From: Leptolyngbya subtilissima AS-A7
GTDB taxonomy: Bacteria > Cyanobacteriota > Cyanobacteriia > Phormidesmidales > Phormidesmidaceae
Assembly: GCF_039962255.1 (NCBI RefSeq)
Contig: NZ_JAMPKY010000014.1
Location: forward strand, 1 to 64,000
Length of the DNA: 64,000 bases
Direction of reading: 5' to 3'
The position numbers were made by a program, and so were the translations under genes. Position 1 is the stretch's first letter. Each line of letters begins with the position of its first letter. Shown here piece after piece: positions 35,768-45,408 of the stretch. A model generated the notes under the pieces. The model had not been told where the DNA came from, did no database searches, and was given only the letters and a program-made list of their open reading frames with translations.

Positions 35768-36946
35768 TCAGCCAAGTTCGGAGTACAACTTTACTTGTTG
35801 TTGAACAGCCTGCTGGTGCTGTTCAACCAGGTATTCCGGCGCTCGCACCTGGGCCTGCCCCATAAAGCGATAAACCCAAAAGCTAAATTCTCTCAATGAC
35901 CGGGACGGCAGCTTCACCACATAGTCCACATACTCAGTTTTGCGATTGAGCGAGCCGGGGGGATAAGGCTCAATCTGCTGGCTGGGGTGCCGTAGGGGGC
36001 CTTCAGCGATAAACCCCATCACCTGTGGAAAGAATCTCACCCTGACCTCAACCAGGTCTAGTTGACCCAAGAGCTCTTGCTGTTGTGCTTCGGGATCGCC
36101 GAGAAATAGCCCCCACCCGTTTTCTAACAGCTCGTGGGCTAACCTTAGATTTCGACGCTGAGTGGTCAGACTACGGCCTCGGGGGTCAAGGATAGTGCAT
36201 CGGTCTTCTAACCGGTCAATACGTGAAATGGCCAGGTGACCATTGTCGCAGGTCTGATGAATGAGGTACCAAGCGATATCGTAATAGAGCAACTGTAGGG
36301 GCCAGACATCAAAGGACTCGGCTTTATTTTCAAACCAGGGGCTAGCCTTACGGTGTAACCGAATTTTCTGGCCTTTGGTGATTGCAGATTCAACGGTATC
36401 CAAACAATCGAAGAGGTTGCGATCGCCAAAAGCTTCGGCAATTTTAACTGGGTCAGTTTCTACAATAGAGCGGTTGAGCTGTGCCCGCACCGGGTAAAAC
36501 AACTGCTCTTTAGACTCAATTCCCTTCAGTCGGCGGATGAGACGGTTGTAGAGTTCCTGAGTTTGCACATCTCTCTGGTACTCAGCTTGGGAGTGGAGGG
36601 CGTTGAGGGCTGCCGTTAGCTCTGGTTCGCCCATGACTCCAGTGCCCAGAAAATAACCCCAGCGGTACATCTGCTTCCCCAAAATGCCTATGGAACGCAG
36701 AAATGCCAGATCCTTGTGAATGCTGTGAGTGGAACACTTAATCGTGACGCCTTCTTGCTGAGCAACTGCTAGCAGGTAGGCTTGAACCTCTTCAAGAGCG
36801 TTATGGTGCTTATCGGGTTGTTCAGCCTTGTCTAGATGCCCAACGCCAGGGTGTCGCAGCAGCGTGGCAATTAAGAGCATTAACCGCGTGAAGGCACCGT
36901 CATTAAAATACTTAGACTGTGGCGACTGCGACTGTTTTGTAGGCAT
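35768..36946 (-). CDS. WYL-domain transcriptional regulator
   Basis: A 392-residue regulator. The N-terminal part is winged helix-like (FTRLMLLIATLLRHPGVGHL, then HSIHKDLAFLRSIGI). The central WYL domain contains YYDIAWYLIHQTCDNGHLAI and SRIDRLED, and a WCX-like C-terminal region follows. WYL proteins sense nucleic-acid-type ligands and often control defence islands. It heads the minus-strand operon, about 200 bases upstream of the 794-residue gene, and is divergent from hsdR, so it could control both directions. Confidence 0.87.
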   Translation of the reverse strand: MPTKQSQSPQSKYFNDGAFTRLMLLIATLLRHPGVGHLDKAEQPDKHHNALEEVQAYLLAVAQQEGVTIKCSTHSIHKDLAFLRSIGILGKQMYRWGYFLGTGVMGEPELTAALNALHSQAEYQRDVQTQELYNRLIRRLKGIESKEQLFYPVRAQLNRSIVETDPVKIAEAFGDRNLFDCLDTVESAITKGQKIRLHRKASPWFENKAESFDVWPLQLLYYDIAWYLIHQTCDNGHLAISRIDRLEDRCTILDPRGRSLTTQRRNLRLAHELLENGWGLFLGDPEAQQQELLGQLDLVEVRVRFFPQVMGFIAEGPLRHPSQQIEPYPPGSLNRKTEYVDYVVKLPSRSLREFSFWVYRFMGQAQVRAPEYLVEQHQQAVQQQVKLYSELG

Positions 36947-37188
36947 GCTATTGTCGTTTGCTCTAAAGCCAGTATTTGAACCTTAGCCTAGTCAGCCCGC
37001 ATAACAAGCAATCTTTATGCTTCACAGGGGGATCTGCCTAATTTTCTTTAATACTGGCAATAGTTAGCCGCATTTGCTCCGGTTTGGGTAGGCTTGTGGA
37101 GAAGAAAGTAAAGATAACCCAGGCTATGTCCCATGCTTAGTAACGGGGCACCCTGACAAAGTAACCAGTTTTTTGCACCTAGGAAACC

Positions 37189-39462
37189 ATGGCTGGCTCT
37201 AGCGAAGCAGATGCGCGAATAGCAGTAGACCAGCGCCTTCGAGAAGCAGGTTGGGACTTAGCGGATAAGCTTCAAGTGCGCACTGAGGTTACCATCAGCG
37301 ATTTAGGGCCTGCCGTGGTACGCGAGGCAGGGGGCGACTATTTGGGTAAAGCGTCTGTCAGGGGGCGCGGCAGAGCTGACTACGTACTGTGTGATCAACG
37401 GGGTCGAGCCTTAGCGGTAATTGAAGCTAAGCGTCAAGCATTTGAGCCCTACCAGGCTAAGCAGCAAGCGTTGCCCTACGCCCAGGCCATTGGTGCGCCT
37501 TTCATCTTCCTGAGCAATGGGGAGCTGATTTATTTCTGGGACTATCAAAACGACGATGCTCGGGTTGTTGATTCTTTCTTTTCTCAGCGAGATTTAGAGC
37601 GGTTGGTGGAGATGCGATCGCACCGCCAGCCTTTGGCCACTATCGAAATTCCTAGCTACTACCTCAGCCAGGGGGAGACCCATGAGGTGCGCCCATATCA
37701 GCAAGACACCATGCGAGCTATGGATCAAGCGCTTGAACTGGGCAAGCGGCGGTTCTTAATTGAGTTGCCCACAGGCACCGGCAAAACCGACTTGATCTGT
37801 TTGCAGCTAAAGCGCCTCATTCAGGCAGGCTATGCCGAAAAAATTCTGTTTTTGGTTGATCGCGAACAGCTGGCGAAACAGGCCATTGGTGCCCTGCAAG
37901 ATCTATTGGGCGAATACGGCAGCTACTGGCTCAAGCCAGGTGTAGTGCGGCAAGAAAAACAGATCACCGTTTGTCTACTGCAAACGATGATTAGTCGATA
38001 CAAAGAGTTCACCAGCGGCTATTTCGATGTGGTCGTGGCAGACGAATGCCACCGCTCGATCTACGGGGTCTGGCAGAAGTCGCTGACCCACTTTGACGCT
38101 TTCCACATAGGCCTGACCGCTACCCCGGCAGACTATATCGAGCGCAACACCTTTGAGTTTTACCAGTGTGTCAATGAGAAGCCCGATTTTGCCTATCCCA
38201 TTCAAGAAGCTTTTGCCAAGGGCTACCTGGTGCCCTACCGCTTTGTCACTGGCATTACAACGCTGATTGCAGAGGGAGCTGAGGTAGATGAGGTTGACTA
38301 TGACCCCTCTGGCTTTGAGCGGAAGTGGACGAATGAAGACACGAACCGCAAGATGATGCAGGAATTTGACCGGCTTGCCTGGGAGAATTACCAAGATTCA
38401 GCACCTGGTCAAGCTGTGGGGCCGGGTAAGACCATTGTGTTTGCGATCACTAAGCACCACGCCAGCCGATTGACGCGCTATCTAAATGATCTACACCCAG
38501 AGCACAACGGCCAATATGCCGAGGTGATTACGAGCGATGTTGCCAGTGCCGATGAGCTAATTCGTCGATTTAAATACGAGACTTACCCTCAGGTGGCGGT
38601 GAGCGTTGACATGCTCAATACCGGCTTTAACTGCCGCGAGGTACTGCATTTGGTTATGTGTCGCCCCATTCGCAGCCCTATTTTGTATCAGCAGATTCGA
38701 GGTAGGGGCACCCGCATTGCGCCCAAAATTGATAAGCAGCAGTTTGTAATCTACGACTTCTTTAGCAACCATCAGTATTTCAACGACAGCGATACCGAGA
38801 TTTTTGCTGGGCCAGGTACCGGTAGTGGCTCTAGTGGTGGTGGCAGACCCCGTAACAGCCGATCATCCATTGAACTGGTCGAGCTAGGGCTGGCTGACCA
38901 CTGGCAGGAGGTGGTTCGATACATCGAAATTGGCCCCGAAGGAGAGAGGGTCGATAAACGGGACTATGTGGAGCAATGGGAAACCATCATTCGATCGCAG
39001 CTCGATATTGACCCCATTCTTCAAAAGATTCGCAACAATGAGTTGCTGACTGAGGCAGAAGAAGAACAGCTCACCAGCCACCTCAATAGCTATCAACTCT
39101 ACTTCAACCAAGAGAACCTGCGGAAAGCCTACCGCGATCGCGACCTTACTAAGAGCTTAGTGGACTTTATCAAAGTGGCGCTGGGCACCGCCAAAGTCAA
39201 AACCCGCGACCAGGTCTTAGATGAGAACTTTCGGGCCTGGCTGGTGTCGCGAGCCTTCTCGCCAGAGCAGGCTATTTATCTATCGACGTTAAAGAATCGG
39301 GCGATCGCCAAGGGCCGTCTAGAGATGGCCGACCTCTTTCAGCCCCCGCTCTCAGTGCTTGATGCCGCTAGTCAGGGAATTCTACTATTTGGGGAAGAGG
39401 GTTTACAGAACATTTTCGATGAGTTTAACCGAGCCATCTTTCCAGACAGAGCAGTAAGTTAG
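37189..39462 (+). CDS. hsdR: Type I restriction enzyme, R (motor and nuclease) subunit
   Basis: A 757-residue HsdR. The N-terminal nuclease has GRADYVLCDQRGRALAVIEA (D...ExK, about residues 65-85). Helicase motif I is LPTGTGKTDL and motif II VADECHRSIYG, followed by GLTATP (motif III) and QIRGRGTR (motif VI). With HsdM and HsdS it cuts unmodified DNA after translocation. The compact form without a long C-terminal extension resembles the EcoKI/DEAD-HsdR subgroup. The methylase and specificity genes follow on the same strand but are separated by extra genes. Confidence 0.93.
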   Translation: MAGSSEADARIAVDQRLREAGWDLADKLQVRTEVTISDLGPAVVREAGGDYLGKASVRGRGRADYVLCDQRGRALAVIEAKRQAFEPYQAKQQALPYAQAIGAPFIFLSNGELIYFWDYQNDDARVVDSFFSQRDLERLVEMRSHRQPLATIEIPSYYLSQGETHEVRPYQQDTMRAMDQALELGKRRFLIELPTGTGKTDLICLQLKRLIQAGYAEKILFLVDREQLAKQAIGALQDLLGEYGSYWLKPGVVRQEKQITVCLLQTMISRYKEFTSGYFDVVVADECHRSIYGVWQKSLTHFDAFHIGLTATPADYIERNTFEFYQCVNEKPDFAYPIQEAFAKGYLVPYRFVTGITTLIAEGAEVDEVDYDPSGFERKWTNEDTNRKMMQEFDRLAWENYQDSAPGQAVGPGKTIVFAITKHHASRLTRYLNDLHPEHNGQYAEVITSDVASADELIRRFKYETYPQVAVSVDMLNTGFNCREVLHLVMCRPIRSPILYQQIRGRGTRIAPKIDKQQFVIYDFFSNHQYFNDSDTEIFAGPGTGSGSSGGGRPRNSRSSIELVELGLADHWQEVVRYIEIGPEGERVDKRDYVEQWETIIRSQLDIDPILQKIRNNELLTEAEEEQLTSHLNSYQLYFNQENLRKAYRDRDLTKSLVDFIKVALGTAKVKTRDQVLDENFRAWLVSRAFSPEQAIYLSTLKNRAIAKGRLEMADLFQPPLSVLDAASQGILLFGEEGLQNIFDEFNRAIFPDRAVS

Positions 39463-39509
39463 ACACTATTGCAGATTCAAAATGTGTTTAGTTATATCGA
39501 ACCAAATTT

Positions 39510-40325
39510 ATGAGCTTATTTGAAATTGTTAATGAACTAAAAACTGATCAGCTTGTGTCGGTATCAAACACCCTTGGGATTGAAAAAAGCAAGAAAGATG
39601 GAGATTTTACTGAAGCGGCAAAAAGAACTCATCTTAAAAGATATATAAAGCTTAAACTGACAGAATTTTATCGCTTCAAGCAAGAAGGAGAGTTTTATGG
39701 GTCTTATCAAATCCTTGCTCTCTGGAGAGATTATACGCTTAAGATTTTCAAGAAGAAAAAAGTAAAGCCAGAGAATAAGGCCAGGCAAGAAAGTATTATT
39801 GATGAGCTTGAAAGGTTGACCTCTCGTGATGATCTAAATGACTCTGATCGAGTAGTTAGCATCGTTCGAGACATTTTACTTCTTCTCTGGGAAGAATCTA
39901 GCAAAAAGGAAAAAGAGAAGTTTATAGATATAGTAAAAAAAGAACTAGAAAAACACAATCTAAAATTTACAGAAGATCAACTTAAAAAGTCGATGCACTT
40001 TTTGCTAGTGGGCGGGATTGGCGGAGTTGCTCCGGTTGCAGTGCCCTTAGTAGCAGGTGTTATGCTTCAACAGCTTACAAAGGGTTTCATGGGTTGGTTG
40101 CTTGTAAGTGTTATGGGCCAAAAAGCCCTTCAAGTCGCTGTGCTTGGAGCAATAGCTGGACCTGTTGGTTTGGGAATTGCCCTTGGCACTGGTGGACTCA
40201 GTATTGCCCTTTCAATACTGAAGTTTAAACGTAAACAAGATAAGCTTCGCTTTGTACAAGCTGTTTTATCCATTTATGCTTATCGATATCAAAATCAAGT
40301 TGAACAGAGGAGAAAAGTTAGTTAA
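39510..40325 (+). CDS. Putative membrane-active protein in the type I R-M operon
   Basis: A 271-residue protein. The first 150 residues are charged and helical (AKRTHLKRYIKLKLTEFYRF, many Lys and Glu). Residues about 165-240 are a Gly/Ala-rich hydrophobic region, MHFLLVGGIGGVAPVAVPLV and VLGAIAGPVGLGIALGTGGL, resembling glycine-zipper membrane helices as in UPF0174/YaaW-like proteins. It is AT-rich compared with hsdR and hsdM, so it was probably inserted later. Its stop is followed directly by the next gene (TAAATG), indicating a two-gene unit. A role as a membrane-damaging effector is a guess. Confidence 0.75.
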   Translation: MSLFEIVNELKTDQLVSVSNTLGIEKSKKDGDFTEAAKRTHLKRYIKLKLTEFYRFKQEGEFYGSYQILALWRDYTLKIFKKKKVKPENKARQESIIDELERLTSRDDLNDSDRVVSIVRDILLLLWEESSKKEKEKFIDIVKKELEKHNLKFTEDQLKKSMHFLLVGGIGGVAPVAVPLVAGVMLQQLTKGFMGWLLVSVMGQKALQVAVLGAIAGPVGLGIALGTGGLSIALSILKFKRKQDKLRFVQAVLSIYAYRYQNQVEQRRKVS

Positions 40326-41318
40326 ATGAGCTATCAATATTTACTTCAATTACCTCAACATCTAGAACCTGCTTTGAAGGCAGGCAAGATCTTTGTGGAA
40401 AGCGGGGTTGCCAGGGACATTAGCAATAAAGCTATAGTCGCTCATCTTGAAATGGTTGCACCTCAAGCGATAGGTGCCCTTGGCATGTCAAATCCGTATG
40501 CAGCTCTAGCCGGCATAGCACTCAAAACAGTAAGCGACACAAGCAAGCTAAACAAAATAATCAGTCTCACCCAAGAAATAAAGATGCTAAGTACTGTTAA
40601 CTTAGCTATTTCAGGTGTAACTCTAGGGGTAGTCGTTGCTGGTTTCGCTATAGTTTTGCATAAGTTAAATAAGATTGATAAGAAGCTAGACAAAATCAGC
40701 CTTCAAATTCAAGCATTGGATGTGAAAGTTTCTGATCTTGTGAAAAATGAGACGAGCAAGCTCATAGCCGATGTAAAGCGCTATGTCAAACACTGTATTA
40801 CGCTGATTCATCAGTTAGAGGATTTGGGTTGGAGTGAGCATTTGGATACTGAAACATCAAAGCTTCTTGACAACATTGAGGTTTTGGTGGAGAGAATCCT
40901 TGGCAAATATCTTGACCGGGATGGCATCAATGTTTCTCTTGAACTCGCCCAATGCCTACAAGGTGCATATGCCAACTTACTCAAAGCATATTTAACAAAA
41001 CGCTACTTGCAGCAGAAAAGTCTCGATTATCCGGCTTTGAGGCTTCAAACCTTAATCAGTTTCTCGCAACAACTTTGTGCCCCAGAGCTTTTAGATGAGC
41101 TTTACGAGGAATACTTGGTCAGCAAAGAACACCGATTTAGCGAGGCGGAGATTGATATTATTTTGGCTCTTTACCGATACGGTTGTCAGCAGACAAGCAA
41201 TAACGTCAACGTTCACTATGAAATCCTGAAGACAACCCCAGTCAGACAGTTCAAGGGCTGGCAGAAGTTGCTGAAGGCTAGTGACCAACCGCTAATTTGG
41301 CTTGAGCATCGGTCTTAA
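40326..41318 (+). CDS. Hypothetical protein with membrane helix and coiled coil
   Basis: A 330-residue protein. An amphipathic N terminus with small residues (GALGMSNPYAALAGIALKTV) precedes a transmembrane helix VNLAISGVTLGVVVAGFAIV near residues 90-110. This is followed by a coiled coil, LHKLNKIDKKLDKISLQIQA, and a helical C-terminal half. No family was recognised. It begins one base after the preceding stop and ends 35 bases before hsdM. Together with the preceding gene it looks like a two-component membrane module embedded in the restriction operon. Confidence 0.75.
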   Translation: MSYQYLLQLPQHLEPALKAGKIFVESGVARDISNKAIVAHLEMVAPQAIGALGMSNPYAALAGIALKTVSDTSKLNKIISLTQEIKMLSTVNLAISGVTLGVVVAGFAIVLHKLNKIDKKLDKISLQIQALDVKVSDLVKNETSKLIADVKRYVKHCITLIHQLEDLGWSEHLDTETSKLLDNIEVLVERILGKYLDRDGINVSLELAQCLQGAYANLLKAYLTKRYLQQKSLDYPALRLQTLISFSQQLCAPELLDELYEEYLVSKEHRFSEAEIDIILALYRYGCQQTSNNVNVHYEILKTTPVRQFKGWQKLLKASDQPLIWLEHRS

Positions 41319-41353
41319 CTGTAGAATTGCACCACAAATGACAAGGGTAGACC

Positions 41354-42994
41354 ATGGATCAGGACATCCGCCGCAAGCTAAACCAGATCACCGATACCCT
41401 GTGGGCGGGCGGCGTCACTAACCCTGTCACTTACATTGAGCAGCTTTCTTACCTGATCTACTTAAAGCTGCTGGATGAGGAGGAATCGAGCCGTGAGCTT
41501 CAGGTTCGGTTGGGCGGGGCCAGCAAGCTACTGTTTGATAAACAGGCTGAGCGCTATCGCTGGTCGAAATGGCGGTTCAAGAGCGGTACCGATCTGCGCG
41601 ACTTTTTGCGCGATGAAGTGTTTCCCTATATGGCGTCTTTGGTAAAGGATGCACCTAGGGTAGCGGACTACTTTCGGGATGCTGTCTTAGAAATTGTGGA
41701 CCCTAACGTGCTGAAGGAGGTAATCGACGAGCTAGATAGCCTCAACTTTCAGAAAATGGGGCCAGATGTAAAGGGAGACATCTTTGAATATTTGCTTACC
41801 CACCTGGGGCAGTCGGCCTTAAATGGTCAGTTCCGTACCCCTCGGCAGATTCGAGCGTTCATGGTGGAAATGGTGGATCCTGACTTTGGCGACACCATTT
41901 GTGACTTGTCCTGCGGGACAGCGGGCTTTTTGATTGATTCGGTAGATTACTTGCTGGCTAAGTACAGCGAAAAACCGATTGAAATACCCATCTACGGCGA
42001 AGACTGGCTAGAGAAGCGAGGCCAAACCCTGGCGGAAGCTAAGCAAGCGATTCCTAACCTGCAAACCTACCGGAAGGGCATGGGAGATAAGCTCCCCAAC
42101 TGGGAGATGCTGGAACAGTCGATCTACGGGTACGACGTCTCTCGCCAGATGATGCGGATTGCGATGATGAACCTGGTGCTGCACAACATCCCCAATGCCC
42201 GGTTGAAGCGGGCGAATGTGCTGTCTGACCAGGGCGGGCTGACAGAGGATGACCTGCACCGCCGCTATAAGGTCATGCTGGCCAATCCGCCCTTTGCTGG
42301 GCAACTGCCAAAAGACTCTATTCGTGGCGATTTGCCCACCAACTCTAAAAAGAGCGAGCTGCTGTTTTTGGGCGCGATGATGCAGTCGTTGGCTCCTGGG
42401 GGTCGCTGCGCCATTGTGGTGCCTGAGGGGGTGTTGTTTGGCTCTACCAAGGCCCACACAGACCTGCGGCGCAAGCTGGTGGAAGAGTTTAACCTACTGG
42501 CGGTAGTGTCGTTACCGGCGGGGGTGTTTAAGCCCTACACGGGGGTGAAAACGGCGGTGCTGGTATTTCGCAGCCCCTCTGAGGGTAGCCAGCAGGTGAC
42601 AGGCAAGGTCTGGTTTTATGAGGTGAAAAACGACGGCTTTGACCCTGACAAGATAACTGGCGGTGGTCGTCCCGAAACCCCAAACGCAAACGATATCCCC
42701 GAATTGTTGAGCCAGTGGAAGACCTACAAACGCTCTGGTTTTAAGGAGCCACCTGGCATTGAGGGGGGGACGCTGCTAGAGGCGGGCAGCACAGAACCTA
42801 AGTGCTGGTGGGCTGAGCTGAGCACAATTGAGGAGAATGACTACAATCTGGCGGCGGGGCGCTATAAGCCCCAGGTGGCCGAAGCGGTATCTGATGACGA
42901 CCCGGCGGAGCTAATTCGCGAGGTACTGGAGATTGAGAAGGAGATTACGATGGGATTAACGAAGCTGCTTAAAGAAGTGGAGCCCGCTGGGTAG
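41354..42994 (+). CDS. hsdM: Type I modification methylase, M subunit
   Basis: A 546-residue N6-adenine DNA methyltransferase. The N-terminal HsdM_N domain starts RRKLNQITDTLWAGGVTNPV. Motif I is DLSCGTAGFL (about residue 184) and the catalytic motif IV is ANPPFAGQL (about residue 310); the family more often has SCGTGGF in motif I. It methylates the recognition site set by HsdS and is part of the restriction complex. Codon use and HIP1 content match hsdR, unlike the two genes between them. Confidence 0.95.
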   Translation: MDQDIRRKLNQITDTLWAGGVTNPVTYIEQLSYLIYLKLLDEEESSRELQVRLGGASKLLFDKQAERYRWSKWRFKSGTDLRDFLRDEVFPYMASLVKDAPRVADYFRDAVLEIVDPNVLKEVIDELDSLNFQKMGPDVKGDIFEYLLTHLGQSALNGQFRTPRQIRAFMVEMVDPDFGDTICDLSCGTAGFLIDSVDYLLAKYSEKPIEIPIYGEDWLEKRGQTLAEAKQAIPNLQTYRKGMGDKLPNWEMLEQSIYGYDVSRQMMRIAMMNLVLHNIPNARLKRANVLSDQGGLTEDDLHRRYKVMLANPPFAGQLPKDSIRGDLPTNSKKSELLFLGAMMQSLAPGGRCAIVVPEGVLFGSTKAHTDLRRKLVEEFNLLAVVSLPAGVFKPYTGVKTAVLVFRSPSEGSQQVTGKVWFYEVKNDGFDPDKITGGGRPETPNANDIPELLSQWKTYKRSGFKEPPGIEGGTLLEAGSTEPKCWWAELSTIEENDYNLAAGRYKPQVAEAVSDDDPAELIREVLEIEKEITMGLTKLLKEVEPAG

Positions 42995-43168
42995 GTGCTG
43001 ATATACCGTCTCCGTTTCGAAAAATAAATCTTTATTTAGAAAATCTGGCTCTATGGCAAGCGAAAGACAAAGCTACCTGGGTTAAGTCTCAGCTAAATAA
43101 AAAGTGTCCAATAAGCCGAAATCTTTTTGTTGCATAAAGACGTTCTTTTGGCAAATTTTGAGGTAAAG

Positions 43169-43516
43169 ATGGCACCTGATCAAGCCGACCAACGAACCGG
43201 TCAATTTAGCACTTGGATTTCTGGGGTAGTGATATTTTCCTTGGTTATTTGGCTCACTCTTTTAATTCCTCGGGCTATTATTCTGATGATTGCATATGAA
43301 GTAAAAAATGCAGGAGATAAGAGTATTATTGTAAACACCGCAGACGACTGTAATGGAGGCTTAAGACATCAGACACAGGGCGAGTGCCTTGTAGGCTTTT
43401 CCAAACATGAAAACTATCAATCTGTTCGTACGATGATTATTACTGGACAATATCTGGTCTCTGTTACAGCTGCTATCATACTTGCATCTCTTGTAAAAAC
43501 TGAAGATAGCAACTAA
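43169..43516 (+). CDS. Small membrane protein, hypothetical
   Basis: About 115 residues from the ATG at 43169, which has a strong GAGGT five bases upstream; the longer frame from 43127 lacks such a site. Two hydrophobic segments are visible: ISGVVIFSLVIWLTLLIPRA near the N terminus and YLVSVTAAIILASLV near the C terminus, with a Cys-containing loop (DDCNGGLRHQTQGECLVGF) between them. The two Cys could form a disulfide outside the membrane. It lies between hsdM and hsdS and is of unknown function. Confidence 0.65.
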   Translation: MAPDQADQRTGQFSTWISGVVIFSLVIWLTLLIPRAIILMIAYEVKNAGDKSIIVNTADDCNGGLRHQTQGECLVGFSKHENYQSVRTMIITGQYLVSVTAAIILASLVKTEDSN

Positions 43517-43837
43517 TATCACATCTTATTTTCGTCCTTAATTGAATGGGAAAAACGCCATTTTATTCTGCAAATTCAACTGCATTTGGAGCCGGGAATA
43601 TTTATTCTTCATGCGCTTTACCTCCGAGTAAATAGCACGACAGATAAATTTCACAGTATATTAGGCCATGAGATCGCGCTTTACCAGAAGAGAACCAGTT
43701 AAGAGGCTGTATTAAGGCGCAACAACTCGGAAATAATTAAATCTTGCACCACATATAAAATTGCTTGCCAGGTTTCGGCACTTGGCAAGCAACGCACAAT
43801 CTAAAGACTTGAAAGATACGAAATCAATAAGGAAAAA
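43517..43837. other. Intergenic region before hsdS
   Basis: AT-rich, with no gene seen. It contains a hairpin at 43761-43792 and presumably a promoter for hsdS. The separation of hsdS from hsdM by more than 800 bases is unusual for type I systems. Confidence 0.5.
43761..43792 (+). terminator. Hairpin upstream of hsdS
   Basis: TTGCTTGCCA (43761-43770) and TGGCAAGCAA (43783-43792) form a perfect 10-bp stem with a 12-base loop. No T-run follows, so it may be a terminator of the upstream small gene or an mRNA structure. Confidence 0.4.
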
Positions 43838-45118
43838 ATGAACTGGCTAGAAGTAAGTCTTGGGGCTCTAGTTAAAATCAAGGGAGGCGGAACCCCTAGT
43901 CGCAAAATTCCAGAATACTACGAAGGTGAAGTCCCTTGGGCAACAGTCAAGGACTTGAAGGGAATGTATATATCTGAGACACAAGAATACATCACACAGG
44001 ATGCTATTAAAGATAGTGCTGCTAACTTAATTCCTGCTGGCAATATCATTCTTTGTACCCGCGTTGGACTAGGAAAAGTTGCAATTAATACTATTGACAT
44101 TGCGATAAATCAAGACTTGAAGGCTTTGTTCTGTTGTGAAAGTTTGCTACCTAAGTATCTACTCTATTACCTAAGCTCACTAACTACGTTAATTCAGTAT
44201 CAAGGGGCTGGGGCCACCGTGAAAGGTATCACTATTGAGCAAGTCAAACACTGGCCTATCCCCTTGCCACCGATCGCAGAACAAAGACGCATTGTAGAAA
44301 TTCTCGATCAGGCCGATTCGCTACGAAAGAAGCGGGCGGAAGCCAACGTCAAAGCCGAGCGCATCTTGCCAGCCCTCTTCATTAAAATGTTTGGCGATCC
44401 AAAAGAGTGGGATGAAAACAATTCAATCAAGCCTCTTGGTGAGTTAGTAGAGTTTCAGAGTGGTGGCACACCTTCTAAAAAGAAGCCAGAATACTGGGAA
44501 GGTCAGATCCCGTGGGTTTCTCCAAAAGACATGAAAAAGGATCTTTTGCTAGATGCAATGGATCATATTTCTGAGCTAGCGATAGAAGAGACTCCTGCCA
44601 AGTTGGTCCCTAAAGACTCAGTTTTAATCGTTGTAAGAGGTATGATTCTCGCTCATACTGTGCCTGTCGCCTTAGCAGGTGCTGAATTGACAATCAATCA
44701 AGATATGAAGGCTCTTATTCCCAAAACGGATGAGATTAATTCTCTTTATCTTTTCTCGGCTTTGAAAGCTTCTCATTCACGATTGCTGGCACAAGTTGGT
44801 ACGGCAGGTCATGGTACTCGAAAGCTAGATACACGTTTTTTGATTGAATTGCCTATCATGATTCCCTCAAAGTCCAAATTAAAAACCTTTGAAGCAGCCT
44901 TGGAGATAGGTAAGAAGGCTACTGGGCAAATAAACTACACGGCCTCGAAACTCGAAGCCCTCTTTCAAAATCTGCTTCACCGAGCCTTCTCTAGCGATCT
45001 CACCGCCGAGTGGCGTAAGGCCCATATGGCCGAGCTGTTTCAAGAAATGGAGCACCAAGCCAAGGTACTGGGCCTAGAGCGTGCAGTAGAGTATGAGCAG
45101 TTGGGAGTGTTGGAATAG
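43838..45118 (+). CDS. hsdS: Type I restriction-modification specificity subunit
   Basis: A 426-residue HsdS with the standard two half-subunits. Target recognition domain 1 starts LGALVKIKGGGTPSRKIPEY and domain 2 starts LGELVEFQSGGTPSKKKPEY; the shared start reflects the internal duplication. The central conserved spacer contains PLPPIAEQRRIVEILDQADS and a long helix, and a second helix lies at the C terminus. Each half reads one part of a bipartite DNA target and binds HsdM. Its 3' end is richer in HIP1-like codons than the target domains, as expected from domain exchange. Confidence 0.93.
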   Translation: MNWLEVSLGALVKIKGGGTPSRKIPEYYEGEVPWATVKDLKGMYISETQEYITQDAIKDSAANLIPAGNIILCTRVGLGKVAINTIDIAINQDLKALFCCESLLPKYLLYYLSSLTTLIQYQGAGATVKGITIEQVKHWPIPLPPIAEQRRIVEILDQADSLRKKRAEANVKAERILPALFIKMFGDPKEWDENNSIKPLGELVEFQSGGTPSKKKPEYWEGQIPWVSPKDMKKDLLLDAMDHISELAIEETPAKLVPKDSVLIVVRGMILAHTVPVALAGAELTINQDMKALIPKTDEINSLYLFSALKASHSRLLAQVGTAGHGTRKLDTRFLIELPIMIPSKSKLKTFEAALEIGKKATGQINYTASKLEALFQNLLHRAFSSDLTAEWRKAHMAELFQEMEHQAKVLGLERAVEYEQLGVLE

Positions 45119-45153
45119 CTAGCCCTGAGTCGCAGGTAACGCGGGATCGTTTT

Positions 45154-45408
45154 ATGGCAGAGACCACTACACTACATCCCCTTCAGACCAATACCTGGGT
45201 CAAAGCCTCTTGGATGGTGAACACGGCAGGTCTAGAGGTCATTGCCTTTGAGGTAGCCGAGGGGCATAACGGTTGCATTGAAACCTCCCAAGCATTACCC
45301 AACCTTAAGATTGTCTTGGTGAATAAAGCTCTAGGCCGTTCTGCCGCTGAGGACAACAGTACGATTGAGCGCTGTCTGCTGGCGCAATTTGGAAACCCTA
45401 ACCTATGA
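45154..45408 (+). CDS. Small hypothetical protein coupled to the ATPase gene
   Basis: An 84-residue protein, MAETTTLHPLQTNTWVKASW and so on, with a mixed alpha/beta composition and no recognised motif. Its stop overlaps the start of the next gene (ATGA), and it begins 36 bases after hsdS, so it is probably part of the same transcript. It could be a small partner of the ATPase that follows. Confidence 0.55.
   Translation: MAETTTLHPLQTNTWVKASWMVNTAGLEVIAFEVAEGHNGCIETSQALPNLKIVLVNKALGRSAAEDNSTIERCLLAQFGNPNL

Noticed and set aside
36947-37188. CvkR-like or other small regulator between the WYL gene and hsdR
   Set aside because: No frame of adequate length or helix-turn-helix character is present.
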